64,000 bases of DNA from Iodidimonas nitroreducens. GTDB taxonomy: Bacteria > Pseudomonadota > Alphaproteobacteria > Sphingomonadales > Rhodothalassiaceae. A program made the translations under genes and the position numbers. The notes under the pieces were generated by a model. The model made no database searches. It had not been told where the DNA came from and saw only the letters and a list, made by a program, of their open reading frames with translations. Shown here piece after piece: positions 38,564-47,824 of this stretch (positions within the stretch are counted from its first letter, which is position 1; each line of letters starts with the position of its first letter). The DNA lies in NCBI RefSeq assembly GCF_008579165.1, contig NZ_BKCN01000002.1, one strand, 5' to 3'.

Positions 38564-40363
38564 TCAAAATCCCGCATCCGGCATATCCAGAACCGTGGTA
38601 TCGAGCGACGCCAGAAACGCTGCCTGCGGCCCGGTTTTGGGCAATTCATGATGGAAGAAATAGCGCGCCGTCATCAGCTTTCCGGCATAAAAGGCCCGTT
38701 CATCACCCGATGCCTGCTCAATCGCCGCAGCAGCACTGGTGGCTTGGCGCAGCCACATCCAGGCCATCACGATATGGCCGGTCATCAGCAGATAATCATG
38801 GGAATTGGCCAGAAAGCTTTCGGTCTTGCCCTCGCGGGCGGCACCTACCAGCTTCATCGTCACCCGCGACATCAAATCAACAGCGCCCTGCATGGCGGCA
38901 ACAAACTCTTCCAATGCCGGATATTTTGCTGCCGCGCCAATGGCCTCTCCCATGCGTTCCATCACCATATGGAATGCGCGGCCCTGATCGGCCATCACCT
39001 TGCGCCCCAAAAGATCAAGACTTTGGATGCCATTGGTGCCTTCATGAATAGGATTGAGGCGATTATCGCGATAAAGGCGTTCCAGCGGATAATCGCGGGT
39101 ATAGCCATAGCCCCCTAAAATCTGCATCCCCAGCTTATTGGCTTCAAGGCAGAATTCCGATGGCCAGGCCTTGGCCAGCGGCGTCAGAAAATCGAGCAAA
39201 AGCAACAGGTCGACTTTTTCCTTAGGGTCATCGCTTTGCTGCGCATGATCCAAAAGATGCGCGCAATAAAGGCACAGGGAAAGGCCACCCTCGACATAGG
39301 ATTTCTGGGCCAGCAGCATATGCCGCACATCGGCATGGGCAATGATCGGCACCTGCGGGGCTTCGGGGTCTTTGGCATCAACCGGGCGCCCCTGGGGCCT
39401 TTGGCGCGCATAATCAAGGGAATAAAGATAGCCCGCGTAACCCATCATGGTGGCCCCAAGTCCCACGCCGATGCGGGCTTCATTCATCATATGAAACATC
39501 GTGCCAAGCCCATGATGGGGCTTCCCCACCAAAAAGCCCTGACAGGCACCGGATTCGCCAAAATTGAGCAGGCAATTGGTGGTACCACGATAGCCCATTT
39601 TGTGATTGAGCCCGGCCAAAGCCACATCATTGGAACCAAGGGTTTGACCCTGTTCATCCAGCCGATATTTGGGCACGATGAACAGCGAAATGCCCTTCAC
39701 CCCGGCGGGGCCACCGGGGATTTTTGCCAGGACCAGATGGATGATATTCTCGCTCAGATCATGATCGCCCCCCGATATCCACATTTTCGTGCCGCTGATC
39801 TGATAGCTGCCATCCGCATTGGCCACGGCTTTGGTGCGGATATCGCCCAAAGAAGATCCTGCCTGCGGCTCTGAAAGGCACATGGTGCCAAAAAATCGGC
39901 CCTCCAGCATGGGTTTTAAAAAACGTTCCTTTTGCCATGAATCGCCATGCGCCGTCAGCAGATTGGCCGCCGCGATGGTCAGAAAGGGATAGGCCGTGGT
40001 GGCGGCATTGGCCCCTGTAAAAATGGCCGCCACAGCCTGGCTGATGCATAAAGGCAATTGCATCCCGCCTTCATCTTCATCCCGATGCGCCAGATGAAAG
40101 CCGCCTTCAAGATAAGCGCTCATCGCCTCTTTCACTTCGGGGATCAGGCTGACCTTATCGCCATCGAATTGCGGCTCTTGTTCATCGGATTTATGGGCGT
40201 GATTGGCAAATTTATCGATGGCCAGCTTTTCCGCCGCATCGATCACCGCTTCATAGGTGGCCCGATCATGATCCTTGAACCGGGGATAGTGGCTAAGCTT
40301 TTCAACATCGAGCATTTCATAAAGCTGAAACGCCAGATCCCGGCGATTGATGATGCGGTCCAT
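38564..40363 (-). CDS. Acyl-CoA dehydrogenase (DmdC/FadE5-like)
   Basis: FAD enzyme that makes enoyl-CoA from acyl-CoA. 599 residues, about 200 longer than classical short-chain members because of an extra C-terminal domain. FAD-binding motifs MCLSEPQAGSSLGDIRT and TKMWISGGDHDLSENI; catalytic Glu in NPIHEGTNGIQSLDLLGRK; QILGGYGYTRDYPLERLYRD. This subfamily includes methylmercaptopropionyl-CoA dehydrogenase DmdC, but most members act on ordinary acyl-CoAs; substrate undecided. A lone gene followed upstream by a palindromic repeat. Confidence 0.92.
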   Translation of the reverse strand: MDRIINRRDLAFQLYEMLDVEKLSHYPRFKDHDRATYEAVIDAAEKLAIDKFANHAHKSDEQEPQFDGDKVSLIPEVKEAMSAYLEGGFHLAHRDEDEGGMQLPLCISQAVAAIFTGANAATTAYPFLTIAAANLLTAHGDSWQKERFLKPMLEGRFFGTMCLSEPQAGSSLGDIRTKAVANADGSYQISGTKMWISGGDHDLSENIIHLVLAKIPGGPAGVKGISLFIVPKYRLDEQGQTLGSNDVALAGLNHKMGYRGTTNCLLNFGESGACQGFLVGKPHHGLGTMFHMMNEARIGVGLGATMMGYAGYLYSLDYARQRPQGRPVDAKDPEAPQVPIIAHADVRHMLLAQKSYVEGGLSLCLYCAHLLDHAQQSDDPKEKVDLLLLLDFLTPLAKAWPSEFCLEANKLGMQILGGYGYTRDYPLERLYRDNRLNPIHEGTNGIQSLDLLGRKVMADQGRAFHMVMERMGEAIGAAAKYPALEEFVAAMQGAVDLMSRVTMKLVGAAREGKTESFLANSHDYLLMTGHIVMAWMWLRQATSAAAAIEQASGDERAFYAGKLMTARYFFHHELPKTGPQAAFLASLDTTVLDMPDAGF

Positions 40364-40461
40364 AAACGACTCCTAAGCTGATATTCTGTCCATTTTATAG
40401 AGATGGAACAGAAAAGACATAGCTGATCAAATGGGGGGTTCTGCTGAGGATGGGAAAGGGT

Positions 40462-40630
40462 GGACTCCGGGTCTCTGCCCGGGGTGACGAAATTTATATG
40501 GCGTATCATAAACTTACGTCATCCCGGACGCGGGGCAGCCCGAAGGGATGCGCCGCAGAGCCGGGATCCACGCTTCGGCACGCTCAGCCCTTCACGAGAT
40601 GGACCCCGGGTCTCCACCCGGGGTGACGGA
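40462..40630. repeat. Intergenic palindromic repeat element
   Basis: In the 288-base gap between the dehydrogenase and coiled-coil genes. A GGACTCCGGGTCTCTGCCCG unit followed by GGGTGACG (40462-40489) recurs as GGACCCCGGGTCTCCACCCG plus GGGTGACG (40601-40628). Between them lies GTCATCCCGG (from 40518), the near-inverse of CCGGGGTGAC, and CCGGGATCC (40561-40569). The 40518-40628 part thus has inverted ends like the GTCATCCCGG...GGGTGAC intergenic repeats scattered in many alphaproteobacterial genomes. No coding potential. Confidence 0.75.
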
Positions 40631-40651
40631 ATAAAAAGCAAAAATAAGATT

Positions 40652-41587
40652 TTACTGAATTTTCTTTAGAGACTGAGCGAGAAGGACATAAAGCTTGCCC
40701 ATATCCGATGAAATCAGGGTCACCGACATGGCGCTATGGCGATCGCGTGTTGAAATCTGTTCCATCAGGGCTTCAAAATCACGGAAGAATTTCAATACGG
40801 TATCGCGAAATTCACGATCATTTTCAAACATCTGGGTGATGCGTTGGCGGGTTTTCCGATCCGCCATGCGCACCGCCCGGCGCGAAAAGATGGAGCGATC
40901 ACCGGACAGATAGCGCTGCCACACCTCATCGGGCACATCATCATCAAGAATTTTATCGATATCCACCGAAGCCGAATGCAGGCTATCCACCAGAAGCGAC
41001 GATGTTCTGACAAATTCATCGCTGGAGGCGGCCAGCAGGCGGCGCTCCACCTCCTCGGATTTACTGAGAAAGCTGTTGGCTTTATGGATCAGCTTATCGG
41101 TTTGTTCCGCCAGCCTTTTGGCCATGCGTTCGCTTTCTTCGCCGGCATCATTGGCCGCCTGCCGCAGATGCATAACGGTTTCATTCATCGACTTTGACAC
41201 CCGGTGTTCCATATCCGCAACACCCTGATCAAACAGGCTATTGAGGCTTTCCATCGAGGCCCCGACATCTTCCAGGCTGCGGCTGATGCTTTCCGACAGA
41301 TTGCGCTCGAAGCTTTCCGATGAGTCTTTGGCGCTGGTTTCAGCGCGTGCGGCAAGAACAATGATCTGTTCGGCAGCATGGGAAAAGCGCTGGGCGATTT
41401 CATCGAGACGATTGCCGGTATCATCGCCAGCCTCGCGGAGGAGGGCGGCTTTATCGGTGACGATCTGGGCAATATCCTGCAAGCGGCTGGCGGCTTCGCT
41501 GGTATCGTCCAGCACCCGCTTGCGCTCGCCACCAAAAGCCGTGGCCGCCTGGCCCAGGGATTGGGATGACCGTTCCAGAACATCCAT
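40652..41587 (-). CDS. Coiled-coil protein, C-terminal part
   Basis: 311 residues, Gln/Ser/Ala/Glu-rich heptad-like helices (about 1-210) then a compact helical end (DEVWQRYLSGDRSIFSRRAV, REFRDTVLKFFRDFEALMEQ) and VTLISSDMGKLYVLLAQSLKK. Composition and repeat style match the frame just upstream. Its ATG overlaps that frame's stop by one base (TGATG). Adding one C (GGCCTGATG for GGCTGATG) would fuse both into one protein of about 926 residues, the same lesion seen in many genes here. I think fusion is more likely than two coupled genes. Confidence 0.75.
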   Translation of the reverse strand: MDVLERSSQSLGQAATAFGGERKRVLDDTSEAASRLQDIAQIVTDKAALLREAGDDTGNRLDEIAQRFSHAAEQIIVLAARAETSAKDSSESFERNLSESISRSLEDVGASMESLNSLFDQGVADMEHRVSKSMNETVMHLRQAANDAGEESERMAKRLAEQTDKLIHKANSFLSKSEEVERRLLAASSDEFVRTSSLLVDSLHSASVDIDKILDDDVPDEVWQRYLSGDRSIFSRRAVRMADRKTRQRITQMFENDREFRDTVLKFFRDFEALMEQISTRDRHSAMSVTLISSDMGKLYVLLAQSLKKIQ

Positions 41588-43431
41588 CAGCCTTCACCCT
41601 CATTTTTCAATTGCCGGATAGTGCTTTCCAGGGCATTGGCGGTCTGGTTGCTGCGATCCTTGAGCTGTTCGATTTCATCGCCCAGGCCCTGGCTGCTTTC
41701 CTTCAGGCGGGCGGATGTGCTTTCAGCTTGCTGGCTCAGGCTTTCAGACTGTTTGCGGAATTGTTCTGCGGCATCGAGAACAGTGCTGCTGCTGGCTTTT
41801 GAAGCTTCGGCCAAAGCGCCGCGCTCATGCTCCAGCTTTTGGGTGACATCATCAACACGACGCCGCATATCCTCCAGAACCTGACCGAGATTGACAGAGC
41901 GTTCATCCATACGCTCCCCGGCTTCACCCATATTGCGCGCCGCATCGCCCGCCGCCGAGGCGACCATTTCCGCCTGATCAGCCAGCATGGTGGCAAGCCG
42001 GCTCAATTCCTCGACACTGCGGGTGGCGCGATTTTCCACGGCGCCGGCTTCCTGATCGAAGCTGGATTTGAGATGATCCAGCCTTTCAGCGATCCGGGTG
42101 CCCGCCTGATCGGCCCTTTGATCGAATTGATTAAGCTCATCAGCAAAGCCGGAGAGCATCGTTTTCACCCGTGAAAGGGTATCTTCTGCCTGTTTCTGGG
42201 TTAAAAGATCAGCTTCATGGGCCTGATCGGCGAGATCTTGCGACAAAGCTTTGAAATTATCCCGGGCCTGATCGATGCTGGCGGTGATCACGGCTTTGAT
42301 TTCAGCCGCCTGTTTTTCAATCAGATGCGCCGCTTCTTCGGTTTTCCCTATGGCCTGCTCGGCGCGGTCTGAAAGCAGATCGCTGTTCTTATTCAGGGCT
42401 TCGGATACACGCTGAGCATCGGTTTCTGAGGATTGCGCCAGAAAAGCCAGGCGACCATGGCGTTCCTCCAAGGCTTCGGACAAGGTGCCATCGAGCTTAT
42501 CCAAGCCTTCCATGCGCTGATGCAAACGGTCGAGCTGCTGATCCATGGCTTCGCTGATCGCGCTCATTCGGGTTTCAAGGCTTAAAGACAGCCCATCGAT
42601 GGCCTGAAGGCGACGCGACAGCCCCTGTTCTGATGCGGCGATCTGCTCAACGCTGTGATCCGCCGCCCGGATGATATCTTCAGCCCGGGCATCCAGTCGC
42701 TTTGACACCTCGTTGATATCTTCATCGGCATGGGTCGTGGCCATGGAAATGCGCTCGGCAAAACGATCCGCCAGATCCGATGCGCCCGATAGTCTGCGGC
42801 CAATCAGCTCTTCGATTTCAAGAAGGGCATCGCGTTCACGCTGCAGGGCATTCTGGATGGTGGCCGATTTGGCTTCGGCATCGGCGGTCACCGAAAATAG
42901 GTCCGCCACTTCCTTTTTGAAACGCGCTTCAAGGCTATCGATTCGGCTGGCGGCCAGATCAACAGCGGCTTCCACATGATCCATATCATGACGAATTTTG
43001 CCAACAAGCTGATCCAGACGCTTTTCGGCATGTTCGATGGGGGCGAGCGCGCGATCAAGATTGCGCGCAATATTCAGGCGATGTTCCAGCAGGGGATCGG
43101 TTCGTTGAAACACCAGCGTGATCAGCCACACCACGGCCAAGGGCGAGAATACGCCCCCCACAAGTGCTGAAATGGCCGCTATATCCAAAGGCGCATCGGC
43201 CAGAAAATATCCCTTATCCCAGGCAAGAAAAGCCGCCAAACCCAGCCATATCAGGCTAAAAGCCGAAGCCAGCAGAAAAGACCAAAGCCGCCGCACCCGC
43301 GAAATCGAGGGGGTCATGTCCTTCAAAGGAGCCGCTGTTTCTCGGCCTGACACAGACCCTTGATCAGTGGCCTGATCTTCGGATTGGGCCTCTTGCGGCG
43401 GCGGTGGCTGGAAATCCAGTTTGGCGTTCAT
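41587..43431 (-). CDS. Membrane-anchored coiled-coil protein, N-terminal part
   Basis: 614 residues from ATG 43431 (MNAKLDFQPP). Residues 1-45 are Pro/Gln-rich and disordered; two membrane helices follow (about 49-71 and 84-107), then some 500 residues of almost continuous coiled coil rich in Ala, Glu, Asp, Leu and Gln (ADRFAERISMATTHADEDIN, EQAGTRIAERLDHLK-like stretches). No enzyme motif. Two N-terminal helices plus a very long C-terminal coiled coil is the architecture of the Caulobacter pole marker TipN (882 residues); this is likeness of layout only. Divergent from the Hpt gene at 43548. Confidence 0.75.
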   Translation of the reverse strand: MNAKLDFQPPPPQEAQSEDQATDQGSVSGRETAAPLKDMTPSISRVRRLWSFLLASAFSLIWLGLAAFLAWDKGYFLADAPLDIAAISALVGGVFSPLAVVWLITLVFQRTDPLLEHRLNIARNLDRALAPIEHAEKRLDQLVGKIRHDMDHVEAAVDLAASRIDSLEARFKKEVADLFSVTADAEAKSATIQNALQRERDALLEIEELIGRRLSGASDLADRFAERISMATTHADEDINEVSKRLDARAEDIIRAADHSVEQIAASEQGLSRRLQAIDGLSLSLETRMSAISEAMDQQLDRLHQRMEGLDKLDGTLSEALEERHGRLAFLAQSSETDAQRVSEALNKNSDLLSDRAEQAIGKTEEAAHLIEKQAAEIKAVITASIDQARDNFKALSQDLADQAHEADLLTQKQAEDTLSRVKTMLSGFADELNQFDQRADQAGTRIAERLDHLKSSFDQEAGAVENRATRSVEELSRLATMLADQAEMVASAAGDAARNMGEAGERMDERSVNLGQVLEDMRRRVDDVTQKLEHERGALAEASKASSSTVLDAAEQFRKQSESLSQQAESTSARLKESSQGLGDEIEQLKDRSNQTANALESTIRQLKNEGEG

Positions 43432-43547
43432 ATCATATCCCGATGGGGCTTGTGCCACGCTTGCTCAATGGGTCATTGAAGGTGCATGATGCCCGAATTG
43501 ACCTTCATCATGATTTAAATTCTTTTCGCATTCTGGAAAGCCATTCC

Positions 43548-43871
43548 ATGTCTTCTCTTCAACCAAATGGGGATGATCCCATTGATCTTGCCCATCTTGA
43601 CAATTTTACATCCGGTGACAAGACCTTGCAGTCGGATGTTTTAAAACTCTTTCTTGATCATGTGCCCGCCTATCTTGATCAGCTTGATGATACGACATCC
43701 GATCAAAGGAAGGAACAGCTTCACAGATTAAAGGGAACGGCGCGATCCGTGGGGGCCTGGCCACTGGCAAAGCTGGCGGAAAAGGCCGAGCAGGCGGATT
43801 TTGACGAGCAGCTTCCTCTGATCCGGGCCATGCGCGAGGAATTTGCGCGGCTGAAGGCCTTTCTGCCTTAG
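43548..43871 (+). CDS. Hpt domain protein
   Basis: 107 residues, a single histidine phosphotransfer domain. The phospho-accepting His is His59 in LHRLKGTARSVGA, inside a four-helix-bundle pattern (LKLFLDHVPAYLDQLDD; LAKLAEKAEQADF; LIRAMREEFARLKAF). Such free-standing proteins relay phosphate between hybrid kinases and receivers. No kinase is in the window. The ATG 43548 follows a GGAAAG. First of three plus-strand signalling genes; 102 bases precede the receiver gene. Confidence 0.85.
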   Translation: MSSLQPNGDDPIDLAHLDNFTSGDKTLQSDVLKLFLDHVPAYLDQLDDTTSDQRKEQLHRLKGTARSVGAWPLAKLAEKAEQADFDEQLPLIRAMREEFARLKAFLP

Positions 43872-43973
43872 GATCAGAACCCGGGGCATTTCTGTGTAAT
43901 ATTATTGAAAAATTTACGTTATTCAGCCTTACATAGGCTTTGCGGAACTGTCTTCGGGTGGGTCGAGGCTTCA

Positions 43974-44524
43974 ATGGCTGATTATGATTTTGAAAAACTA
44001 TGTGTTCTTGTTGTTGAGGACAGCCTTTTCATCAGGTCCCTTTTAATCAATTCACTGCGAATATTGGGGGTGGGAAAGGTTTTTGCCGTTGATCATGGGG
44101 CGAGGCCATTCATTTCCTGAAAAAGGTAAAAGAAGATCCCATGGCTGCGGGCACGCAGGAAGTGGATATCGTGATTTCAAATTGGCAGATGTCGCCGGTG
44201 GATGGCATGATTTTACTGCGCTGGGCGCGCCGCCATAAGGAAAGCCCGGATCGCTTCATTCCGTTCATTCTGATTACCGGCTATTCCGAACCCAAAAGGG
44301 TGCATGAAGCCCGCGATATGGGGGTCACTGAATTTCTGGCCAAACCTTTTACCATCCATGCCATTGGTAATAAATTGATTTCGATCATCGAACGGCAGCG
44401 GCAATTCGTTCATACGCGCTCTTATTTCGGGCCCGACAGGCGGCGGCGCACGGTTGAAATTCCTTTTGAAGATCGGCGGCATCTGACCGATAAAAGCCCC
44501 GGTGTGGAGATAGTGCGTGGCTGA
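43974..44524 (+). CDS. Receiver-domain protein with Asn at acceptor site (one frameshift)
   Basis: About 183 residues when repaired. CheY-like domain at 8-135: acidic pair Glu15-Asp16 in VLVVEDSLF, Thr102 in ILITGYS and Lys124 in FLAKPF are kept, but the position of the phosphorylated Asp holds Asn70 (VISNWQMSPVDG). A basic tail FGPDRRRRTVEIPFEDRR follows with no DNA-binding domain. The frame breaks near 44099; five G in place of four joins AVDHG to GEAIHFLKK. The 3' end overlaps the next Hpt gene by eight bases. It may be a non-phosphorylatable receiver. Confidence 0.82.
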
Positions 44525-45035
44525 TCCCAATGAAAAAAAAGCGCCCACAATCGTCCGCTTTTACCGCTTTCGCAATCGGTTGAAGGAAAAAACCCATGGC
44601 TTGGCCGGTGGCAAGGGGGGGATTTCCGCTGAGGCTTTGGAAGCGGCTGAAAAAGCCCTTGAATCCATGGCCGAGGATTATCCCGATTGGGTATCGGGTT
44701 TGATCACCAAATTGGCCGAACAGCATGGCCGCTGTGTGGATACCCCCGAAGATCGCCGCGATCATTTCGAGGAAATCAATCGGATCGCCCATGATATGAA
44801 GGGGCAGGGTGGTACCTTCGGCTTTCCCCTGATCACTGATTTTGCCGATTCCCTTTATAATTTCACCACAATTCGCAATGATATTAATGATCGCATGGTG
44901 GAATTGGTGAAAGCCCATATCGATGCCATGCGGGCGGTGATCAAAGGTCGGATCAAAGGTGATGGCGGGGAGATGGGCCAACAGCTTTCGGCCACATTGC
45001 AAAAAGCCATCGAATCCTACAAAAAAGGCGATTGA
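44517..45035 (+). CDS. Hpt-like helical protein
   Basis: 172 residues from a GTG that overlaps the receiver gene, so coupled with it. The C-terminal two-thirds holds INRIAHDMKGQGGTFGFPLI with His92 in the Hpt-type HDxKG pattern, followed by DFADSLYNF. An N-terminal basic stretch (FYRFRNRLKEK) and a helix of unknown role precede it. Likely phosphotransfer partner of the same pathway as the two genes before it; this is inferred from motif and overlap. Confidence 0.78.
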   Translation: MADPNEKKAPTIVRFYRFRNRLKEKTHGLAGGKGGISAEALEAAEKALESMAEDYPDWVSGLITKLAEQHGRCVDTPEDRRDHFEEINRIAHDMKGQGGTFGFPLITDFADSLYNFTTIRNDINDRMVELVKAHIDAMRAVIKGRIKGDGGEMGQQLSATLQKAIESYKKGD

Positions 45036-45142
45036 GTCCGAAAGGCCTATTTCGCGCGGTTTTTTATCTGCTTGCCTTGTCAGTCGATGGTCATGGGCCT
45101 AAAAGTCAGGGGCTTGGTTCCTTTGGCCTATGAGTGTATTTC

Positions 45143-47809
45143 ATGATGTCATCCGATCAGATTCCTGCCGAAAACGAAACCCGCCCAACGATTTATCTGA
45201 AGGATTATCAGCCCCCGGCCTTCAGGATCGAGCGGGTTGATCTGGATTTCGATCTGCAAGAAGAGGGCACCCGGGTCACATGCCGCATGGTTTTGCAGAA
45301 ATTGGCGGCAGATCAGGATGATCTGGTGCTGGATGGCGATGCCGGATTGAAGCTGTTATCCATCACCCTTGATGGGCAGCCTGTGGCCGCAGATCGCCTG
45401 CACCGGCAGGATGAAACCCTGCGCATCAAGGCGGTGCCCGATCATTTCACCCTTGAAACAGTGGTTGAGATCGAACCGCAAAAAAATGACCGTCTTGAAG
45501 GGCTTTATCGCTCAGGCGGGCAATTTTGCACCCAATGCGAGGCTGAGGGCTTCCGCAATATCACATTTTTTCTCGACCGCCCGGATGTGATGAGCATTTA
45601 TCATGTACGCATCACAGCCGATAAAGCCCTTTATCCCGTGCTGCTTTCCAATGGCAATCTTGTGGAAACTGGCGATCTGGCCAATGGCCGCCATTTTGCC
45701 CTGTGGCATGATCCTTTTCAAAAGCCGAGCTATTTATTTGCCTTGGTGGCTGGGGATCTGGATTGCCTCAAGGATCATTTCACCACCCGATCGGGCCGTG
45801 ATGTCAGCCTTAATATCTATGCCCGTGCCCATGATCTGCCCAAATGCCGACATGCCATGGAAAGCCTGAAGCGGGCCATGCGCTGGGATGAAGAGGTTTA
45901 TGGCCTGGAATATGATCTTTCCATCTTTAATATCGTTGCGGTATCCGATTTCAATATGGGGGCCATGGAAAATAAAAGCCTCAACATTTTCAATACAAAA
46001 TATGTTCTGGCCGATCCTGAAATCTCAACCGATGATGATTTTGATCATGTGGAAGGGGTGATTGCCCATGAATATTTCCATAATTGGACTGGCAACCGCA
46101 TCACCTGTCGGGATTGGTTTCAGCTTTCTTTGAAAGAAGGGCTGACCGTTTTTCGTGATCAGGAATATTCATCCGATCAGGGCAGCCGCGCTATCAAGCG
46201 CATCCAGGATGTGCGGATTCTGCGCGCGCATCAGTTCGCGGAAGATGATGGCCCGATGGCGCATCCCGTGCGCCCCGAAAGCTATATGGAGATCAATAAC
46301 TTCTATACTGTGACCGTCTATAATAAAGGGGCGGAGCTGATCCGCATGATGCACCGAATTCTAGGGGCGGATGGCTTTCACCGTGGGATGGATATTTATG
46401 TTCAGCGCCATGATGGGCAGGCTGTAACCTGCGATGATTTTGTTGCCGCCATGGAAGATGCCAATGGGGCAGATCTGTCGCATTTTGCTTTATGGTATAG
46501 CCAAGCCGGCACGCCGCATCTTGATGTGCGCGAAGATTGGGATGATAAAACAAAGATATATAGCCTTTATTTCAAGCAATATATCAATCCAACACCGGGC
46601 CAGAGCACAAAGGCTGCACTGCATATTCCCATTTTGATGGGGTTGATTGGCCCCAATGGTGGGGAGATGGCGGCCCGATTGATCGAAGGCGATGCGGACC
46701 AAACGGAGAAGGGTTGGCTTTTGCATGTGAAGGAAGCTGAGGCGGTGTATCGCTTCACTGATCTGGCAGCAAAGCCGGTGCCCAGCCTTTTGCGGCAATT
46801 CAGTGCTCCAGTGCAGCTTTCTTCGCCCGTGGATGATGGGCAAAAGCATTTTCTGGTTCGCCATGATCAGGATGAATTTTCCCGTTGGGAAGCCTGTCAG
46901 GATCTGATGATTGATGCCATTTTGAAAGGCGTATCGGCGATTTCGCTGCAAAAGCCGATGCCCGATGTCTCTGAACTGATCGAAAGCTGCGCGGCTCTCC
47001 TGAAGGATGCAGATCGCGATCCGGCTTTTACCGCAGAAATCCTGACTATGCCGAGCGAGGCTTATATCGGCCAGAAGATGACGCCGGTGGCGGTGGATGC
47101 GATCCACGAAGCGCACCAATATCTGAAAAAGGCATTGGCGGATGGTTTGGCAAGCCAATGGCGGGACCTTTATGCTCGATTGGCGAATAAAGGGCCTTAT
47201 GAATTAACAGCCGAACACAAAGCCCGCCGGGCTTTACGCTCTGTGGCCCTTCTATATCTTTGCTTTGGCGGCGATAGCGATCCGGCTTTAAAGCATTATC
47301 AAACAGCCGATAATATGACCGATAGGCTGGCAGCCTTGCGGATCCTATCCCATAGCGATGATGATGATCTGCGCGAGCGGATTTTTGCCGATTTCTATAA
47401 CAGATTGGCGCATGAGCCCCTTGCCATTGATAAATGGTTTGCCATGCAGGCTTTATCTTTGCGGCCGGATTGTCTGGATCGGGTGAAATCGCTTTTGCGC
47501 CATGATGCCTTTTCTTTACGTAATCCCAATCGCCTGCGGGCCCTGGTCGGCAGTTTTGCTGCGGGAAATCAGCTCCGTTTTCATGATATCAGCGGCGAAG
47601 GTTATCGCTTTTTAGGAAAAATCGTGGGCGAAGTGGATCGGTTTAATCCGCAAACGGCGGCGCGCCTGATCCTGCCTTTATCAACCCATAAGCGGTTCGA
47701 TCCCGAAAGATCGGCGATGATGACATCTGTTTTGCGTGGTCTGGCAGCCAATAAAGATCTGTCGCGCGATGTCTATGAAATCCTCACAAAATCGATTTCC
47801 GAAGAATAG
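45143..47809 (+). CDS. pepN: Aminopeptidase N
   Basis: M1 zinc aminopeptidase for cytosolic peptide turnover. About 888 residues, the PepN type. Exopeptidase motif MGAMENKSLNIF, zinc motif HEYFHNWTGNR with the third ligand Glu in LKEGLTVFRD, and catalytic Tyr in FYTVTVYNKGAEL. C-terminal DUF3458-type domains follow (PTPGQSTKAALHIPILMGLI). GTG 45134, ATG 45143 and ATG 45146 are all in frame; no clear ribosome site picks one. Convergent with the PAS-like gene. Confidence 0.95.
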   Translation: MMSSDQIPAENETRPTIYLKDYQPPAFRIERVDLDFDLQEEGTRVTCRMVLQKLAADQDDLVLDGDAGLKLLSITLDGQPVAADRLHRQDETLRIKAVPDHFTLETVVEIEPQKNDRLEGLYRSGGQFCTQCEAEGFRNITFFLDRPDVMSIYHVRITADKALYPVLLSNGNLVETGDLANGRHFALWHDPFQKPSYLFALVAGDLDCLKDHFTTRSGRDVSLNIYARAHDLPKCRHAMESLKRAMRWDEEVYGLEYDLSIFNIVAVSDFNMGAMENKSLNIFNTKYVLADPEISTDDDFDHVEGVIAHEYFHNWTGNRITCRDWFQLSLKEGLTVFRDQEYSSDQGSRAIKRIQDVRILRAHQFAEDDGPMAHPVRPESYMEINNFYTVTVYNKGAELIRMMHRILGADGFHRGMDIYVQRHDGQAVTCDDFVAAMEDANGADLSHFALWYSQAGTPHLDVREDWDDKTKIYSLYFKQYINPTPGQSTKAALHIPILMGLIGPNGGEMAARLIEGDADQTEKGWLLHVKEAEAVYRFTDLAAKPVPSLLRQFSAPVQLSSPVDDGQKHFLVRHDQDEFSRWEACQDLMIDAILKGVSAISLQKPMPDVSELIESCAALLKDADRDPAFTAEILTMPSEAYIGQKMTPVAVDAIHEAHQYLKKALADGLASQWRDLYARLANKGPYELTAEHKARRALRSVALLYLCFGGDSDPALKHYQTADNMTDRLAALRILSHSDDDDLRERIFADFYNRLAHEPLAIDKWFAMQALSLRPDCLDRVKSLLRHDAFSLRNPNRLRALVGSFAAGNQLRFHDISGEGYRFLGKIVGEVDRFNPQTAARLILPLSTHKRFDPERSAMMTSVLRGLAANKDLSRDVYEILTKSISEE

Positions 47810-47824
47810 GAGCAGAACCCTCAA

